Shown here: positions 12,040 through 23,785 of the stretch, piece by piece
Numbering within the stretch: position 1 is the stretch's first letter
Layout: every line of letters begins with the position of its first letter
The notes under the pieces: generated by a model
Told to the model about the DNA's origin: nothing
Seen by the model: only the letters and a program-made list of their open reading frames with translations
Databases searched by the model: none
Program-made: the position numbers and the translations under genes
DNA from: Notospermus geniculatus
Taxonomy: Eukaryota > Nemertea > Pilidiophora > Heteronemertea > Lineidae
Assembly (NCBI GenBank): GCA_002633025.1
Contig: NMRB01000347.1
Span: 205,517 to 269,516, forward strand
Direction of reading: 5' to 3'
DNA length: 64,000 nt

Positions 12040-13352
12040 CTGAAAGGAAATGATCAGATTTAGTCAAGGGAGTCACCTGAAAGTTTTTAGTGAGAATTAC
12101 AACTACAAAAGTTTATTGGGTTTCAAAATCCATTATGCAAGCTACAAGTAGCAGTGCCGTCACAGCGTAGGATGTTTCATCAATTTTCGGTAGATGTATG
12201 GGACATAGATTACAAGGGTCCGAAGGCACGGGAAGGTAAAGGTAAGGGTCTACCTGAGAGGTAGGTAAAGCCTGCTATGAACAATCATGGGATTTGAGGG
12301 TAGGTTAACGTCGGAATGACGAGGTAGCCGTTGAGCCGTTCGAGTTTTCGCTGATAGGCTACGACCTACCACAGTAGCTCGCCGCCTTAGTTTCAGTGTT
12401 TTAAGTTTGTTTCACAGGCATGACTGCCACTACTCCGTCTTGAAGCGAGACATCCTCGCCCTCAGGGTCATCACAACCGGCTCCCCTTCTCGCGCTTGGT
12501 TCGGAGGCACATTGCCTTCATTGAGGGACGCCGTACGACCGTACCCTGAGATTCTCAGGATGGAAGCAAGAAGGCATATTTCCATTTTGGACGCACACTT
12601 TTCCTACTGCATGTATAAGTACCCAAAGACAATTAACTGCAGCCCTTACCTAGCGACTGTCCATGTTCTCGCTGAACAGAGTTCTCAACTCTGGTTTGAA
12701 AGTCTTCACCAATAAACCCTTCTTGCCTTTGAAATAACCTGCACCGCAGATCAAGATGTTTCTCCGGTTTCAGCAACAAAGACCAACATAACGATCCTGA
12801 ATTGATGTTGGGGTTTAAATTAAAATATATATACTGTACATATATTTATTAATGCTCTAAAATGTACATTTTGTCATAATCGGAATGCAAACTCGCTAGC
12901 CCAGTGGTACGGCGTTCCGTGTTTTCGGTTTGCTTCCACTTGCACTAAAGTGAAACCGTGTGACCTCTGCGCAGGAGTTTGATCAGAATGTTCAGTTGTA
13001 TTTATCACAAGAGCAATTCGAAAAAATAAGACACAAAAGTGAAGAACATGTCGATAAAAATAAATGTACACCTAAATTATACACTTTGTAAGCAGGACAT
13101 GTTACCGGACGAGAGGATAAAATTGATAGAATCGCACGGTATATTAAAACTACATGTATCACATATACCGGACTTCCACATCCCAGAGGTCACTCTATAT
13201 CATACCTCTGCAAACCTTCAACAACATGTAGGGGAGCATTGTGCAAAGCCGACAATGGCATTTCGATTTTTAGGACCCTTTGTTGGGCTTTCGTCCTGCC
13301 CCATGTCGTCAATTCGATGCCCGTTGCCACAGACCTTTGGCCAGGTTAGGCC
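12040..13352. other. Spacer between OATP modules 2 and 3; no exons 1-3
   Basis: No transmembrane exon, no OATP signature and no open frame with splice sites was found on the minus strand, where exons 1-3 of module 2 would be expected. A piece at about 12465-12565 is a dispersed repeat also found at about 24955-25045 (shared CACAACCGGCTCCCC, CTCGCGCTTGGTTC and CTGAGATTCTCAGGATG blocks). The remainder is AT-rich and unremarkable. Confidence 0.7.
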
Positions 13353-15674
13353 CTAGGTCTTATATTCTCCATGTTGATCAGATTTCGTTTTGTCACATGT
13401 CTCCGCATTCCCTTGATCAGCAAGAGCAACCAACGCCTCTCCACCTCGTTCTTTTTTCTCTCGCTGTTTCTTCTTGTGCAAGTAAACCCACATGAAGACC
13501 CCAAGAGCCAAACCGGGGAGTAGGCTGGCCAGAAACACTCCAAACATAAGGTTCCTCAGCGGTGTCTTGTCATAGACCAAGCATCGTTCGAGACCCTTGC
13601 AGTCTTTACTGTGGATCATACAAACACCGTCGATCATAGCGCCGAAGACAATAGGAGATGGAATGCCTGGAAGAAAATTGAAATATTGAACCCTGTCAAA
13701 AAGTGATCCTTCAGTCCCTTCCATCCGCAACTTTTCAATTGATCCTGTTGTAAAATGAGCTGGGGAGGCATCCCCATGATTACACACTGTGCTGCACATG
13801 TAGACCTATATATTCAACAGTGACGCAATCCGCTGTGACACACAATCAGTTGTCGCTTAATGACTCATCCCCAGCCGTTATTACCGATGGCCCCCATGCG
13901 AATAGAGTTTTCGCAAAGCCCCCAAAATACCAACGCGAACGACTATCCTTTTGTTCGGTGCTGTCTTCGTGACATCGAACAATGGATTTAACATTCTCTG
14001 CCAGCGTTACTTACCAACGATTGAAAATACAAACATCAGGAAGCCAAGGCCAAGAGCTTTGTCTCGCTCTTCAATCGACCTGCAAGTCAAAGAGAAATAG
14101 TCGAGATTATCAGAGTTACCTAGTGCAATCGATATGAAATAGCCTACAGGAGGAACTGGTGTGCTTTGCATACACATACCTTATGTTAAGCATGATGCCA
14201 GGTAACATTCCTAATCCTGATAAGAATGACGCAATAAACAGCACAACCCCAAATGGTATCAGCATGTTGCAGGGTTCTCGGCATGGTCCAAGTGTTGCTC
14301 GACCGTCAGGGACACAGCCGCAAGCTTTGAAGGACTGAAATGGACACGGTACAGATTTCATGAAGACTAGAGACTTTACGGCCCAATCTGTCGGCAAAGA
14401 CCTCGAGGTCCACCAGCCGCGGGTGAACTGGACGGTGCTCAGGGCCCGTCTGACATTCAGATCATTTCAATCGGCTCCACCAGAAAAGATACGTCGACGG
14501 AGATATCTTGAGGATCCTGTTTTGTGAGGATGCCAGAGCTGCGTTCCAAGTCCATGACGACATATGTGGTGGACTAGCTTAAAATGAACTGAAGTACAGA
14601 AGGTTTACCTTATTAACGGCATCGGGTAAGTCAACACAGCCAGCGTGACAAGGTGAAATGTACGTTTTCCCGTCACTGCCGCAAACCGGGCCATAGTGTC
14701 TCACTTCGCCACACCCACACTCTATGTTACACGAAGCGGTGAAATTGTATCTGGAAAGACAGCAATAGCTAGTGAGTTTTTGCAATAGCCGGGTTAACCT
14801 ACCGGGCCTAACTTTAACCCAGTTGGCGCACGTTCTTCATGTTAATATACCGAACTCTGAGATGTGAAAGTACGGTACGAGCCCTATACTTACTGGTCAT
14901 ACGCTGTTAGACCATGAATATCAGTGTCTGGACAACCAAGGAAGATAAACACACCACGGCAACAAAAGGCAGCGATACCAAGCATGACATTGATCCGAGC
15001 CAATCCGACAAGATCTAGTCGAAGTCTTGAGGTCATGATACCGCTGCAGAATGTGCCAACGGCTAAAGGTAGAGCCGAGAGTAAAGCTGCAAAGAAAGCA
15101 TCGCACGCATTAGAAGACATGGAGAGATGCACACATCATACGTAGATCCACCAAAATCTCAGTTGTGAGGTCACAGAGGTCTGGCATTGCCAAAGTCCAG
15201 CTTCTTCTGTCGGTTTGTTTGTCTTCTGTTGGTTTGTTTGTCCAGCTTCTTCTGTCGGTGATGGTCAGTTTAGAAGCAGCAGCAACAGCAGCAGCTGACA
15301 AAAATCTAAAGATATCCGTTGTCTAATAATGACATCTAGCATTGCCCAAATTAATGGAAATCCGTGTCCTTTGTATAAGTGGTTTTCCTTTGCAGAAGAC
15401 TGACTTCCTTCTGTTGGGCCATCATGCCGATCATGAGCGCGTGTCCATCACAATGTTATAAATGAGAACTCAGAATCGACGAGATTTTCTTACCATAAGG
15501 AACACCTACCTATGAACAGGGCGACTTTGGAAGCACTGATATCGAATTGGTTTTCCAGATATTTTGGCGCGAATGTGGAAAACCCTATGATGCCAAACAT
15601 GCCGAATATTAATCCAGTTATGATGCTGACGTAGATTGGATTGGTCATGAGACGTTTTAGTGCTCTCAGCAGTC
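13353..15674 (-). CDS. OATP C-terminal module 3 (exons 4-9)
   Basis: Six minus-strand exons: 15674-15510 (165 nt), 15086-14894 (193), 14750-14609 (142), 14334-14180 (155), 14079-14015 (65), 13666-13353 (314, stop at 13353). They join in phase into 344 residues homologous to the C-terminal half of OATP transporters. Exon 4 contains [13 protein letters not shown], exon 6 a Kazal-like domain with six Cys ([15 protein letters not shown]), exon 7 four Cys (ACGC, PC, PC), exon 8 an [10 protein letters not shown] motif and exon 9 the last membrane helix plus a basic [10 protein letters not shown] tail. As in module 2, exon 4 is entered in phase 1 and no exons 1-3 lie in 15675-16999. Sequence is clearly diverged from the other modules, so these are old duplicates, not unmerged haplotypes. 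Confidence 0.85.
13905..13979. mobile_element. Partial hairpin element, relative of the one at 60289
   Basis: GAGTTTTCGCAAAGCCCCC, CCAACGCGAACG and the inner GTTCGGTGCT..CATCGAACAATGG block match the palindromic element at 60289-60412. The right arm is missing here. It lies between exons 8 and 9 of OATP module 3. Confidence 0.7.
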
Positions 15675-16999
15675 CTGGAAAAGAAAAGGTGGAGATTCAG
15701 AAAGATGAAAGCTTTTGTCCATGCTATTGTTCGTGGACAAGCCTCGCCAATCCCAGGTATCGCCAAGCGCCCGGTCGTAGTTTGGCTGTAGTCCGCTGAC
15801 CGACGGCTGTCCGAGGCAACAAGTGAATGCTCCAAGGATTTATCGGTATAATACATGTATATACAGGTACGGATTGGTTAGTCGTTATATTATCAAGCAT
15901 TGGAGAAATTACTTCTTGGTTAGGACATCATCAGAGGAAAGTGCATGCTGAAGGACAGAAACCGCAAGCCAAGTATACATGGTTCGAAGCAATGGTTATT
16001 ACCGAAAATCTAAATTATTCAGAAAATAGTCCACAGTTTCGAAGCGATCGAGCCATTGGCTGATATTTATAAAAGCTAGCAAATGCTTTCAGTATAAATT
16101 TTGTAATATATTTACATTGGACACTGTTGTGCAAATCTTAAGTAAAAGCATTTGCTAACTTTTATGAATACCAGCCATTATAGGATAGGCCTATCAGAAG
16201 TTTCGCTATCAGCCCATGCCTACCTTGTTCAAGCCCCAACTTCTGAGTCGTATTTCTGTTGCAGCTTCGATCTTTCGGCACTCCTGCCTCGAAAATTTCG
16301 CGGTTGTTCTGGTATCAAGGCGACCATTGCGATCAATTATGATGAATTATCATTTATTGATTATGCTGATTGATATGACTGCGGTTCGAACGTGTATAGC
16401 CTAATCGTTGAACATCATAAACTTCTTACAATTTGACTGCATAAGTAGTTCTGTTACATTTATACATCATGATATCAGTTCATTAAATTACTTTCCCAGC
16501 CAGCCGACAGAAATTTCACTGTTCCTACTCAACGCTCAAAACAAAGGGGTATACAATTAGGCCTACATGCATGCAGTTACCGTGTTTGAAAACTCTACAG
16601 GGTGGGCCAGAGAAAGTGTCCCTGGAACAATAGGGAAACAATAGAAATGCTATTGTTCGAGGGACACATTCTCTGGCCCACCCTGTAGTTCGAGGACGGA
16701 CATTGGCCCAAAGTCATTGTTAAGAGTTCTTCGTTGATGTATTGACAGCTCCCATTGGATATGTGCTCCTAATCTTCATACTTGATTGATTGATCAACCA
16801 ATCATCAACAAGGCTGGCGATTGAAACGGTTCTTTGTATGATTGGCTAGAAAACAGATCGTTATCGATGATTGGCTAATTCATGATTTCCATTCCGTACG
16901 ACCGCATGCACTGACAAGTTCAGTGATGGCTATCTATTTTTGCTAACAGTGGATAGGTCCACTCTACTCCCCATCACTGCAATATCCCTGACCTCACAT
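15675..16999. other. Spacer between OATP module 3 and the full OATP gene
   Basis: No OATP exon 1-3 homologue seen. It holds a hairpin element at 16595-16688, a diverged AT-rich inverted pair at about 16073-16165 (AGCAAATGCTTT and AAAGCATTTGCT), and at 16953-16995 a second copy of the sequence encoding the end of the full OATP gene. Confidence 0.65.
16595..16688. mobile_element. 94-bp hairpin element
   Basis: CTACAGGGTGGGCCAGAGAA at the left and TTCTCTGGCCCACCCTGTAG at the right are perfect inverted terminal repeats, with an inner GAACAATAG / CTATTGTTC pair. Nearly the whole element folds into one hairpin. No coding content. Typical of palindromic MITEs. Confidence 0.9.
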
Positions 17000-17051
17000 T
17001 CAGTGACGGCCAACAGTGGATAGGTCCACTCTACTTCCCATCACTGCAATA
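16953..17051. repeat. Short duplication of the OATP 3' coding end
   Basis: AACAGTGGATAGGTCCACTC and the following TACTxCCCATCACTGCAATATCC occur at 16950-16995 and again at 17010-17053. The right copy encodes the last residues of the full OATP (minus strand); the left copy lies just beyond its stop codon in the presumed 3' UTR. Confidence 0.85.
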
Positions 17052-20000
17052 TCCTCCCTCGTGACCTCATCTTCTTCATCTGCTGCAGGTTCCACGGCAT
17101 TCGGTTTGACCGCCGGCGATCCCTCCTTCCCCTCTTCTTTCTCTTCCTGTGCCTTTTGTTTCTTATCCCGCTGGACAAGTGCATACCAGACGTAAATCAT
17201 AGGAAAGATCATGAGTGTCCTCACCGCGCCCATCAGCGACATAATCCCGTATCGGAGAGCCTCCCGGTTATAAAGGGCACAAACCTCTCGTCCACAACCG
17301 ACGGTGTCCTTCACAAGGCAGAAGGCATCGAAGATGGCTCCGATGATCACTGGAGACGGGAGGGCTGGAATTCAAAAGAGGGCGTTGAACATTCGGGGAT
17401 ACTGTCCCAAAGATTTACCCCGGAGATTTACGAACGACAGCGTTCTCGCCAAGGGACTCTGACATGGCACAGCGCCACGTTGTTTGATAAGGCCGCCACG
17501 CCGCCACGGAATTTCAAAACACGGCTTTATCCTTGTGTAACTCGCTTTGGCTACCACCCCTTTCTTTCAACAGCGACCATCATTCAACACATGAATACCA
17601 GCTACCTTGTTGTTCATACTTACAGAAAATGCTGAAGCTGAACATGGTCAGACCAAGAGCGAGAGCTTTATCCTGTGGATCCACTATCCTGAAAGGAGAG
17701 AAAAAGACGGGCATGTATTTTGGTGCTGGAAGACTGCGTCACATTCTACGTGCGTTGGGAGCCCTGCAAAAACTTGTCTTAGGTGATGTGTTCGTTGGCC
17801 TACCTTATCGCCAGGACGATCTTCGGGGCTATCGACATCCCACCTGAAAATGCCCCGATGAACGTGAATATAGCGTATGGTATCACCATGTTACATGTCG
17901 TGTCACACATCCCTGCGACCGCAGTATCAGCGTCAGGGATGCAACTACAATCAGAGAGACTGGCGGTCTGAAAAAGTAGATGGAACTGCAAAATGTCGGT
18001 CATGTCATTACTGTATACGTCGTGACATCACGAACCTCGTTGTCTGGACCTACAAACAAGTAGGCGATATTTCGTAATGTAGGAAGAAACCGGAACTTCT
18101 AGTAGAGAGACATCTCCCTTTCTACCACATAAAGCCACTGACACGAGCGAGAACGAATCCGCGAACTCATTGATGGCAGGGGCGGATGCTGCCAAAGTGC
18201 CACCCTGACAACCCATGTCAGATGTTGCAGAGAGATCATAAGCAAGGCTGGTTTTCATGAACCGTCACATCTTCAGTTGACTAAGAAGGAATGTGCTTAT
18301 ATTCAACTATGTTCCTTACCTTTCCAGTTGTGTTACTTGTCAGACAACCAGCATGACATGCGGAGTAATACATGACGTTGTCACTACCACAGACTGGGGC
18401 AAATCGATCGTTGGTGCAATGGCATTTCTCTGCGCATGAGGCGTTGAAGGGCAGAGGCCTGGGGCTGTAATGAGGTAATGTGAGTCGATAGAAAAGAAGA
18501 TGTTTCGAACGCCCTAGTCCCTTTCGTAGCTCCTCTCTGGGTCTTTCACAGTCGCAAAGCGCGTGCCATCAACCGGTGTACACGCAACCTGACACCTCCC
18601 GAGGAGGGCATCTTCGCGGACAATCAGATTGGACGACGCAGGGAGCCACTCATCAGAAATCACCCGTGAAATCACCTTCCTTACCTTTCGATTCCTGTGA
18701 ATCCAGCGATATCAGGCTGAGGACATCCAAAAGCGATCAACAGGCAATGAGCTACGGCAACAATTGTGTAGAGTAGGGTACAGAACTTTGCCGTGCCGAT
18801 TGCATCCAGTTTCATTCGGGACATGACAAAACCTGACAGTCCTGATCCAAGGAACGCTGGTAGTGCCCCGGAGAGTCCTGGAATAGATCGGGAAAGACAC
18901 ACATGGCAACTTGTGGCTCTTGCAACAATATTTCAGAATCAGCGGCGTCCATTTCTAATTTCTCAGACGTAGACCTAACCTTCATAATCTCTCCATAAAC
19001 GTCGTTTATACTGCGCTAGCGCGACCACGAACGCCAAGGCAGAAGAGGCTTTGTTCAGAAACAGACAAACTGGAACCTACCAACGATCGTGTTGCTCTTC
19101 GAAGCCGTCATTCCAAATTGATGCTCGATATACTTTGGTTTGAAAGCAGCGAGTCCGGCGACCACAAACAGAGCTAAGCAGGTTATGATTACCAATAACA
19201 CGTACAATTTGTTGGTCAACAATCTCTTCAGCGATTTCAGAAATCCTAGAAAAACATGAAACTTTTTTACCTGTGTTTAGATCTACCTGTGCTTATGTAA
19301 TATCGACTCAAATTGTCATCAACAAGAAAATTTGACGAAATTCGTTCATCGACTCGCCACCCACAGGCTTGTCGTTGCTTTCGAACTTCGGTAACGGGTA
19401 CCAAGAAACGCACCATGAGGGCAAGTGGGGTGGTTCACGTAGTTATTCCTATGGGGCGAGACACAATGAGACAATAGGGGGAGCGATGGGAAAATGAGAA
19501 CACAGACAAAAATCCTGAGTAATCACCATTATATGATGTACAGGGTGTCGCAGAAGAAGCAGTTTGAAATCTACATGGGAACTGAGTATCATGATTAAGG
19601 AGTGGGCATGATAAGGGCTATTATTTTATCTAAAGCATTCCTTTTGCCTAAAAATGGAACAAATTGGCCTGGGTGTTTGCTTTGTTTGGATTAAACGCTC
19701 TACTTCTTGGTCCTAATAGTCAGGAATGATGGATGAGCTGGATGTTCTCAAATTTCATATCTAACTTCTTGTTTGAATTCGGTGAAATACCTAAAAAATC
19801 ATCACCTACACGTCGTGACTGTACATATCTACAGAATATGAGGGGTATGAAATCAATGCAAACATGTAAACGTACCTTCAAATCGGATAATTTGACGTCG
19901 ATGTCTCCTCCGGCTAACTGTACTTGTATGCCATACACAGCCGTAAAATACCGCCTGAATATGATTTCTGGTGGCGCAGATCGCACGAAGCAAACGCGTC

Positions 20001-22550
20001 GCGAATTGATCATCAGGAACCCACAAATCGCACAAGTTTTTTTCTTCCACCCTAAGCCGAGCACGTAATGCAGCTTACTAGTATTAGTTCAGCAAAACCT
20101 GTTACAGTTAAGTGTAGTTAAATGAGTTTGTGGTTAAAGACAATCATGTTCTTAGGTGGGAAGGGTCAGTTATATACAAGGGGACACATGTAAGGACAGG
20201 AAAGCAAAAGCAAAGTTAGTGTAGAGATAGTTCTACTGTTTATATACATCTACATGTAGTTATCCAAAGTAGCACAAAGATCGACACATAAAATGATATA
20301 ACACAAAGGTCGTCTCTGAATTTCGCAAATTTTCGACCCCAATCGAGGTCTTCCTCAGGCACTTTCTAGAAGAGTCACTTCTTGGATCTATGTAGACTCG
20401 ACATGGTATCGCATAGATCCTCCATTTCAAAATGAAGAAAACAAGACATCGATTGTGTTTTATACAGTTTATTCATGCTCTACATACCCTCACTACTCTG
20501 GTCATGCATTGCCATATTGGCGCGGAGCTACAATGTATAGTCCTGCAAATTCATTTCGGATACTTGGGTACACTACTGATGGTTATACAATAAGCGTTGC
20601 ATTACAAAATCCATTTCAACTAAGGGTACAAACACACCAAACCTCTTTACTAAACTCTTTTGTACTTTAACATCATTCATGACAAGTGGTAATGTTTTAT
20701 CTGGGAACATGGTATCTATGATGTCTGTCATAGGTTGGTTATAACCACATCTATACATGAGAAAGAATATAGTGTATGGTCCACACATGGTGGTGATTGC
20801 ATTCTGCAAAGTAGCTCCGCGCCAATATGGCAATGCATGACCAGAGTAGTGAGGGTATGTAGAGCATGAATAAACTGTATAAAACACAATCGATGTCTTG
20901 TTTTATTCATGTTGAATTGAACTTTAGACGATGCGAGATTGACATTATACTAATATCGACACCAAATGAAAAAAACTGACTTACCTTTGAAGTCGACTTT
21001 CTCTTCACTACCACCGCCACCGCCACCCATCATCATCGGTGAGTTGAACGGGCGTTTCTTTGGTTTCTTCTTGGCTCTCTTCTCCTCCTTCCTCCGTCGC
21101 TTCTCGGGGTCCTCCTTGGGGGCAGGAAGCTGTCTCGGGAAGATCAGGAGTGGGATACCCGCCAGGAAGATGATGATGCCGCAGGCCAGGAAGCCAACCC
21201 ACCAGGCTCCGACCCATTGGGGATCAAGTGGAGTCAGGGAAGTCGCTAGAAAAGGGGAAATGATAGACTGACGAAGAGTGATGTAGGCCTATGATCCGAG
21301 TGTCTTTCATTCTGGATCGGCGGGCGGGTGGACATTTCAGGTTTTGACCATGGATGGATTCTGCTATAAAATACACTTTCAACGACCATCAGTAGTGGCC
21401 AAGACTGTCACATCATTGTGACAAGACTAAATAAATATCACTTACGCCTGAGGTCGACCGGTTTACTTGTGAATACAGCTCCGAGCACAAAACCGAGGAT
21501 GGGCGACAATGTCCGAAGACTGAAGAGGATACCTGAAGAAAATTCAACGGGAGGAATTCATAGGGAGATCGTCAACTTTGAAAAATGGGCAACAGAAATT
21601 AAGTGAGGTAGGGGATGACTGAAAAGTAAGGAGCGTCGTAATCACCGATCGATTCCACATACATGTACATGTGGCTGACGATACCACCATCTGACGGAAC
21701 GGTCGTAGCTTAATCCGTACGAATGATGCAACTTACCGAGGTATATAGACGAGACATGTTTCTTGACGTTGTCATCAATGAAGGTCATACCGAGTGACCA
21801 AAGGGTCGAAGCAGCAATTCCGATTATAACTTGTGCAATGACGAGCATGACGTAAGCACCAGTACTCCGAGCGGCCACTTCCTCAGACTCGGTCCCACAT
21901 TGCTCCGTTGCGTTCAAGGCTCCGTATGTCGTCTCGTTATTGATATGACAAAGACTCGACTCCAGGAGTGCCATCTGCGGATTCAACTGCTTATTCACTT
22001 TCACAGCCACTTCAACATCCTGCTGGCTTTCTTCCATTCCTCCACCCCAGATAAAATATGGCAGTGCGCTGAGGACGCCACTTGCGCCGATGAAAAGGCC
22101 CGAGACGCCGATCACCACAGGTTTGTGGGCCCTGCTGGCCATGTAGCTTACAGGGACTACAGTTATTAAGAACCCGATGTCATTGGTACTTGTGATAAAC
22201 CCTGACTTAGAACTAGGGAAACCGAATGCTTTTTCAATAGTGGTTAAGACGGACACAACGTACGTTGATTGGGCGCCGTAGAAAGCTACCAGAAGAGCCA
22301 ACGATGCCGTGAACAACTTGATGTTGGCGAGGGGTTGAACCCATTTTGGTCGACATCGACCAACACCGCACGTCGTGTCCTCTGGGTTCTGATTTTCTTG
22401 TACAACTTCGCCATTCGCCTGTTGGTCGCCGTCACTGCTTTGTAGGGGAATGGCGGTGTCACCCATCCTGCCTTTCAAGGATATTCGGCACTGATGTGGT
22501 GTTTGCAAACCATGTATTGGATTCTAATGTTGATACTCCGATCTTATGAC
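17000..22550 (-). CDS. Full-length OATP (solute carrier organic anion transporter)
   Basis: Plasma-membrane carrier family that exchanges amphipathic organic anions. Coding exons: 22466-21737, 21532-21446, 21245-20985, 19245-19081, 18877-18685, 18464-18320, 17967-17804, 17688-17624, 17364-17000; total 2175 nt, 724 aa, all phases closing. An acceptor at 22551 suggests a separate 5' UTR exon. The start is ATG at 22466 (context AGGATGG, followed by GDTAIPLQ). Exon 1 holds the first membrane helices and a glycosylatable loop. Exon 3 contains [13 protein letters not shown] at about residues 280-292, the OATP family signature, then a lysine-rich cytosolic loop. Exon 6 (residues 479-527) is a Kazal-like domain with six Cys, and exon 7 adds four. 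Exon 9 ends in a helix and an acidic tail. The subfamily is not assigned. Exons 1-3 are the only N-terminal half in the locus. Confidence 0.93.
19246..20984. other. OATP intron 3 carrying mobile-element debris
   Basis: This 1.74-kb intron separates exon 3, the last exon of the unique N-terminal half, from exon 4, the first exon of the repeated C-terminal half. It contains a foldback structure with a protease-like fragment (20438-20904), a block at about 20325-20360 with the near-palindrome GACCCCAATCGAGGTC, and a weak open region at 19733-20064 in both strands that I do not recognise. Confidence 0.6.
20438..20904 (-). mobile_element. Inverted-repeat structure with adenain-like cysteine protease fragment (Polinton/Maverick-like)
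   Basis: Arms 20438-20531 and 20811-20904 (94 bp each) are inverted and essentially identical. The 279-bp centre, read on the minus strand together with the right arm, is open for about 100 codons. It carries the pattern Leu-Gln .. Met-Cys-Gly-Pro-Tyr .. Phe-Phe-Leu near 20800, then an acidic Asp-Ile block and a later Asn-Asp. This resembles the C-terminal, catalytic-Cys part of the adenovirus-type cysteine proteases encoded by Polinton/Maverick DNA transposons. The histidine half is not present and no other Polinton gene is seen, so it is a dead fragment. The left arm is an inverted copy of the protease's own 5' part. Family assignment is from motif pattern only. Confidence 0.5.
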
Positions 22551-23563
22551 CTGGAAAGACACAATGAGTGACAGCCCGTTAAGTCATTTACCAGAACGAA
22601 GATAAAGGTTTGATTCATGGCTTCTGATCAAGTGCCAAAAACAGAAAGTCAGGCTAAGAGGCCTATGTCATGATTTAATGATCGATAGCGAAGAAAGATT
22701 GCATTCATGCCTGGATAGTCAACACATTTTTCAGTGTTTTTTTACGATGAATTCTTGTCTTTGTCTCCACAAAAGACAAGGAAAATACCAGTTGAAGAAG
22801 CCATATAGGCCACATCAGGGTAAATGGAAAACATAAAGATAGGAATGTTTGTTTTATAGGTACACATTAGTGAGATTATGACAAGACGGTATGAACACCG
22901 ACGAGAAATCTCGGCTTCCCTGGGGACGGTCACGACGGAGGTGAGTGGCGTTTACGTCCCGCGACCGGTGAACGAAAGGTCAGTGGTCGCGGGTCCCTGA
23001 AATGTCCCTGCCAACCGCGGCGGGTGGCGGTACAAAACATTCGTGGAAACATTAAAATGAAAGTTAATTCAGGTAGACAATCTTGAATAAATAACACGAA
23101 TTCAATAAGTGCTTTGAGATAATGAAGTTCGAATCCTAATTATCACTGACATTCAATAATTTGCACTCGCCAATCATGTCCAATCACGAGAGGTCAATAC
23201 TTCAATCAGTCAAGTTCAATGAAAGTAGGCCTAATGATCTATCACACTTCAATTGACAAAAGTGGTTTCATAAAGAGATACCGGTATGAGTTAAAAAGTA
23301 CGTTACAAGTAATCAAATGCCATATCGTCCAAGGTCAGATCGAGATAGGAACACTTGAACTCGATATCGCAGTGCACGGTTTCGCCAAAACAACCGGTCA
23401 CGCGGACCTTTGTGACTAAATATGGACATGGCAGACCCATTTATAAATCGTTAGGGTAAAAATCCTGCCGTGAACAGCCACGCGCGCGGGTTCTTTGACG
23501 GGATGACGCCCAAAGAATGAGGACGCAAACGCTAACTTCCTTTAATTTCCCGCGAGAAATGAA

Positions 23564-23785
23564 ATGGCGGGAAATGAATTCAAGATGGCTTCTGTGGCAG
23601 CCATGTGGGATGACGCAGAGGAGGAAAGGAAATCCTCGATAGGCCCCCTACAAAGCCCATGCGTTGTCAATGGCTGTGGTCCGAGGGTTAGCGACTTCTT
23701 CCTTCATACACGGTTCATAGCACCCGGATTTAGATTTCAGGGGGACTTTTACCGCGTTCACAAAGGTCAAATCAAATGTTTCTGA
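23564..23785 (+). CDS. Putative small ORF, unrecognised
   Basis: A 73-codon frame starting at ATG 23564 (context GAAATGG), immediately downstream of TTTCCCGCGAGAAA. The N-terminus is MAGNEFKMASVAAMWDDAEEE. No family recognised, no obvious donor site and no second exon. It may be the first exon of an unrecognised transcript or chance. Listed only because of its promoter-like context. Confidence 0.2.
   Translation: MAGNEFKMASVAAMWDDAEEERKSSIGPLQSPCVVNGCGPRVSDFFLHTRFIAPGFRFQGDFYRVHKGQIKCF

Noticed and set aside
12407-12715. 102-codon plus-strand frame
   Set aside because: Overlaps a dispersed repeat shared with 24955-25045 and has no recognisable domain.
19733-20068. Frames of about 110 codons on both strands in OATP intron 3
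   Set aside because: Open on both strands, no motif recognised; may be more mobile-element debris but cannot be supported.
22467-22508. Upstream start of the OATP at 22508
   Set aside because: The codon there is TTG. The first in-frame ATG, with a strong context, is at 22466.
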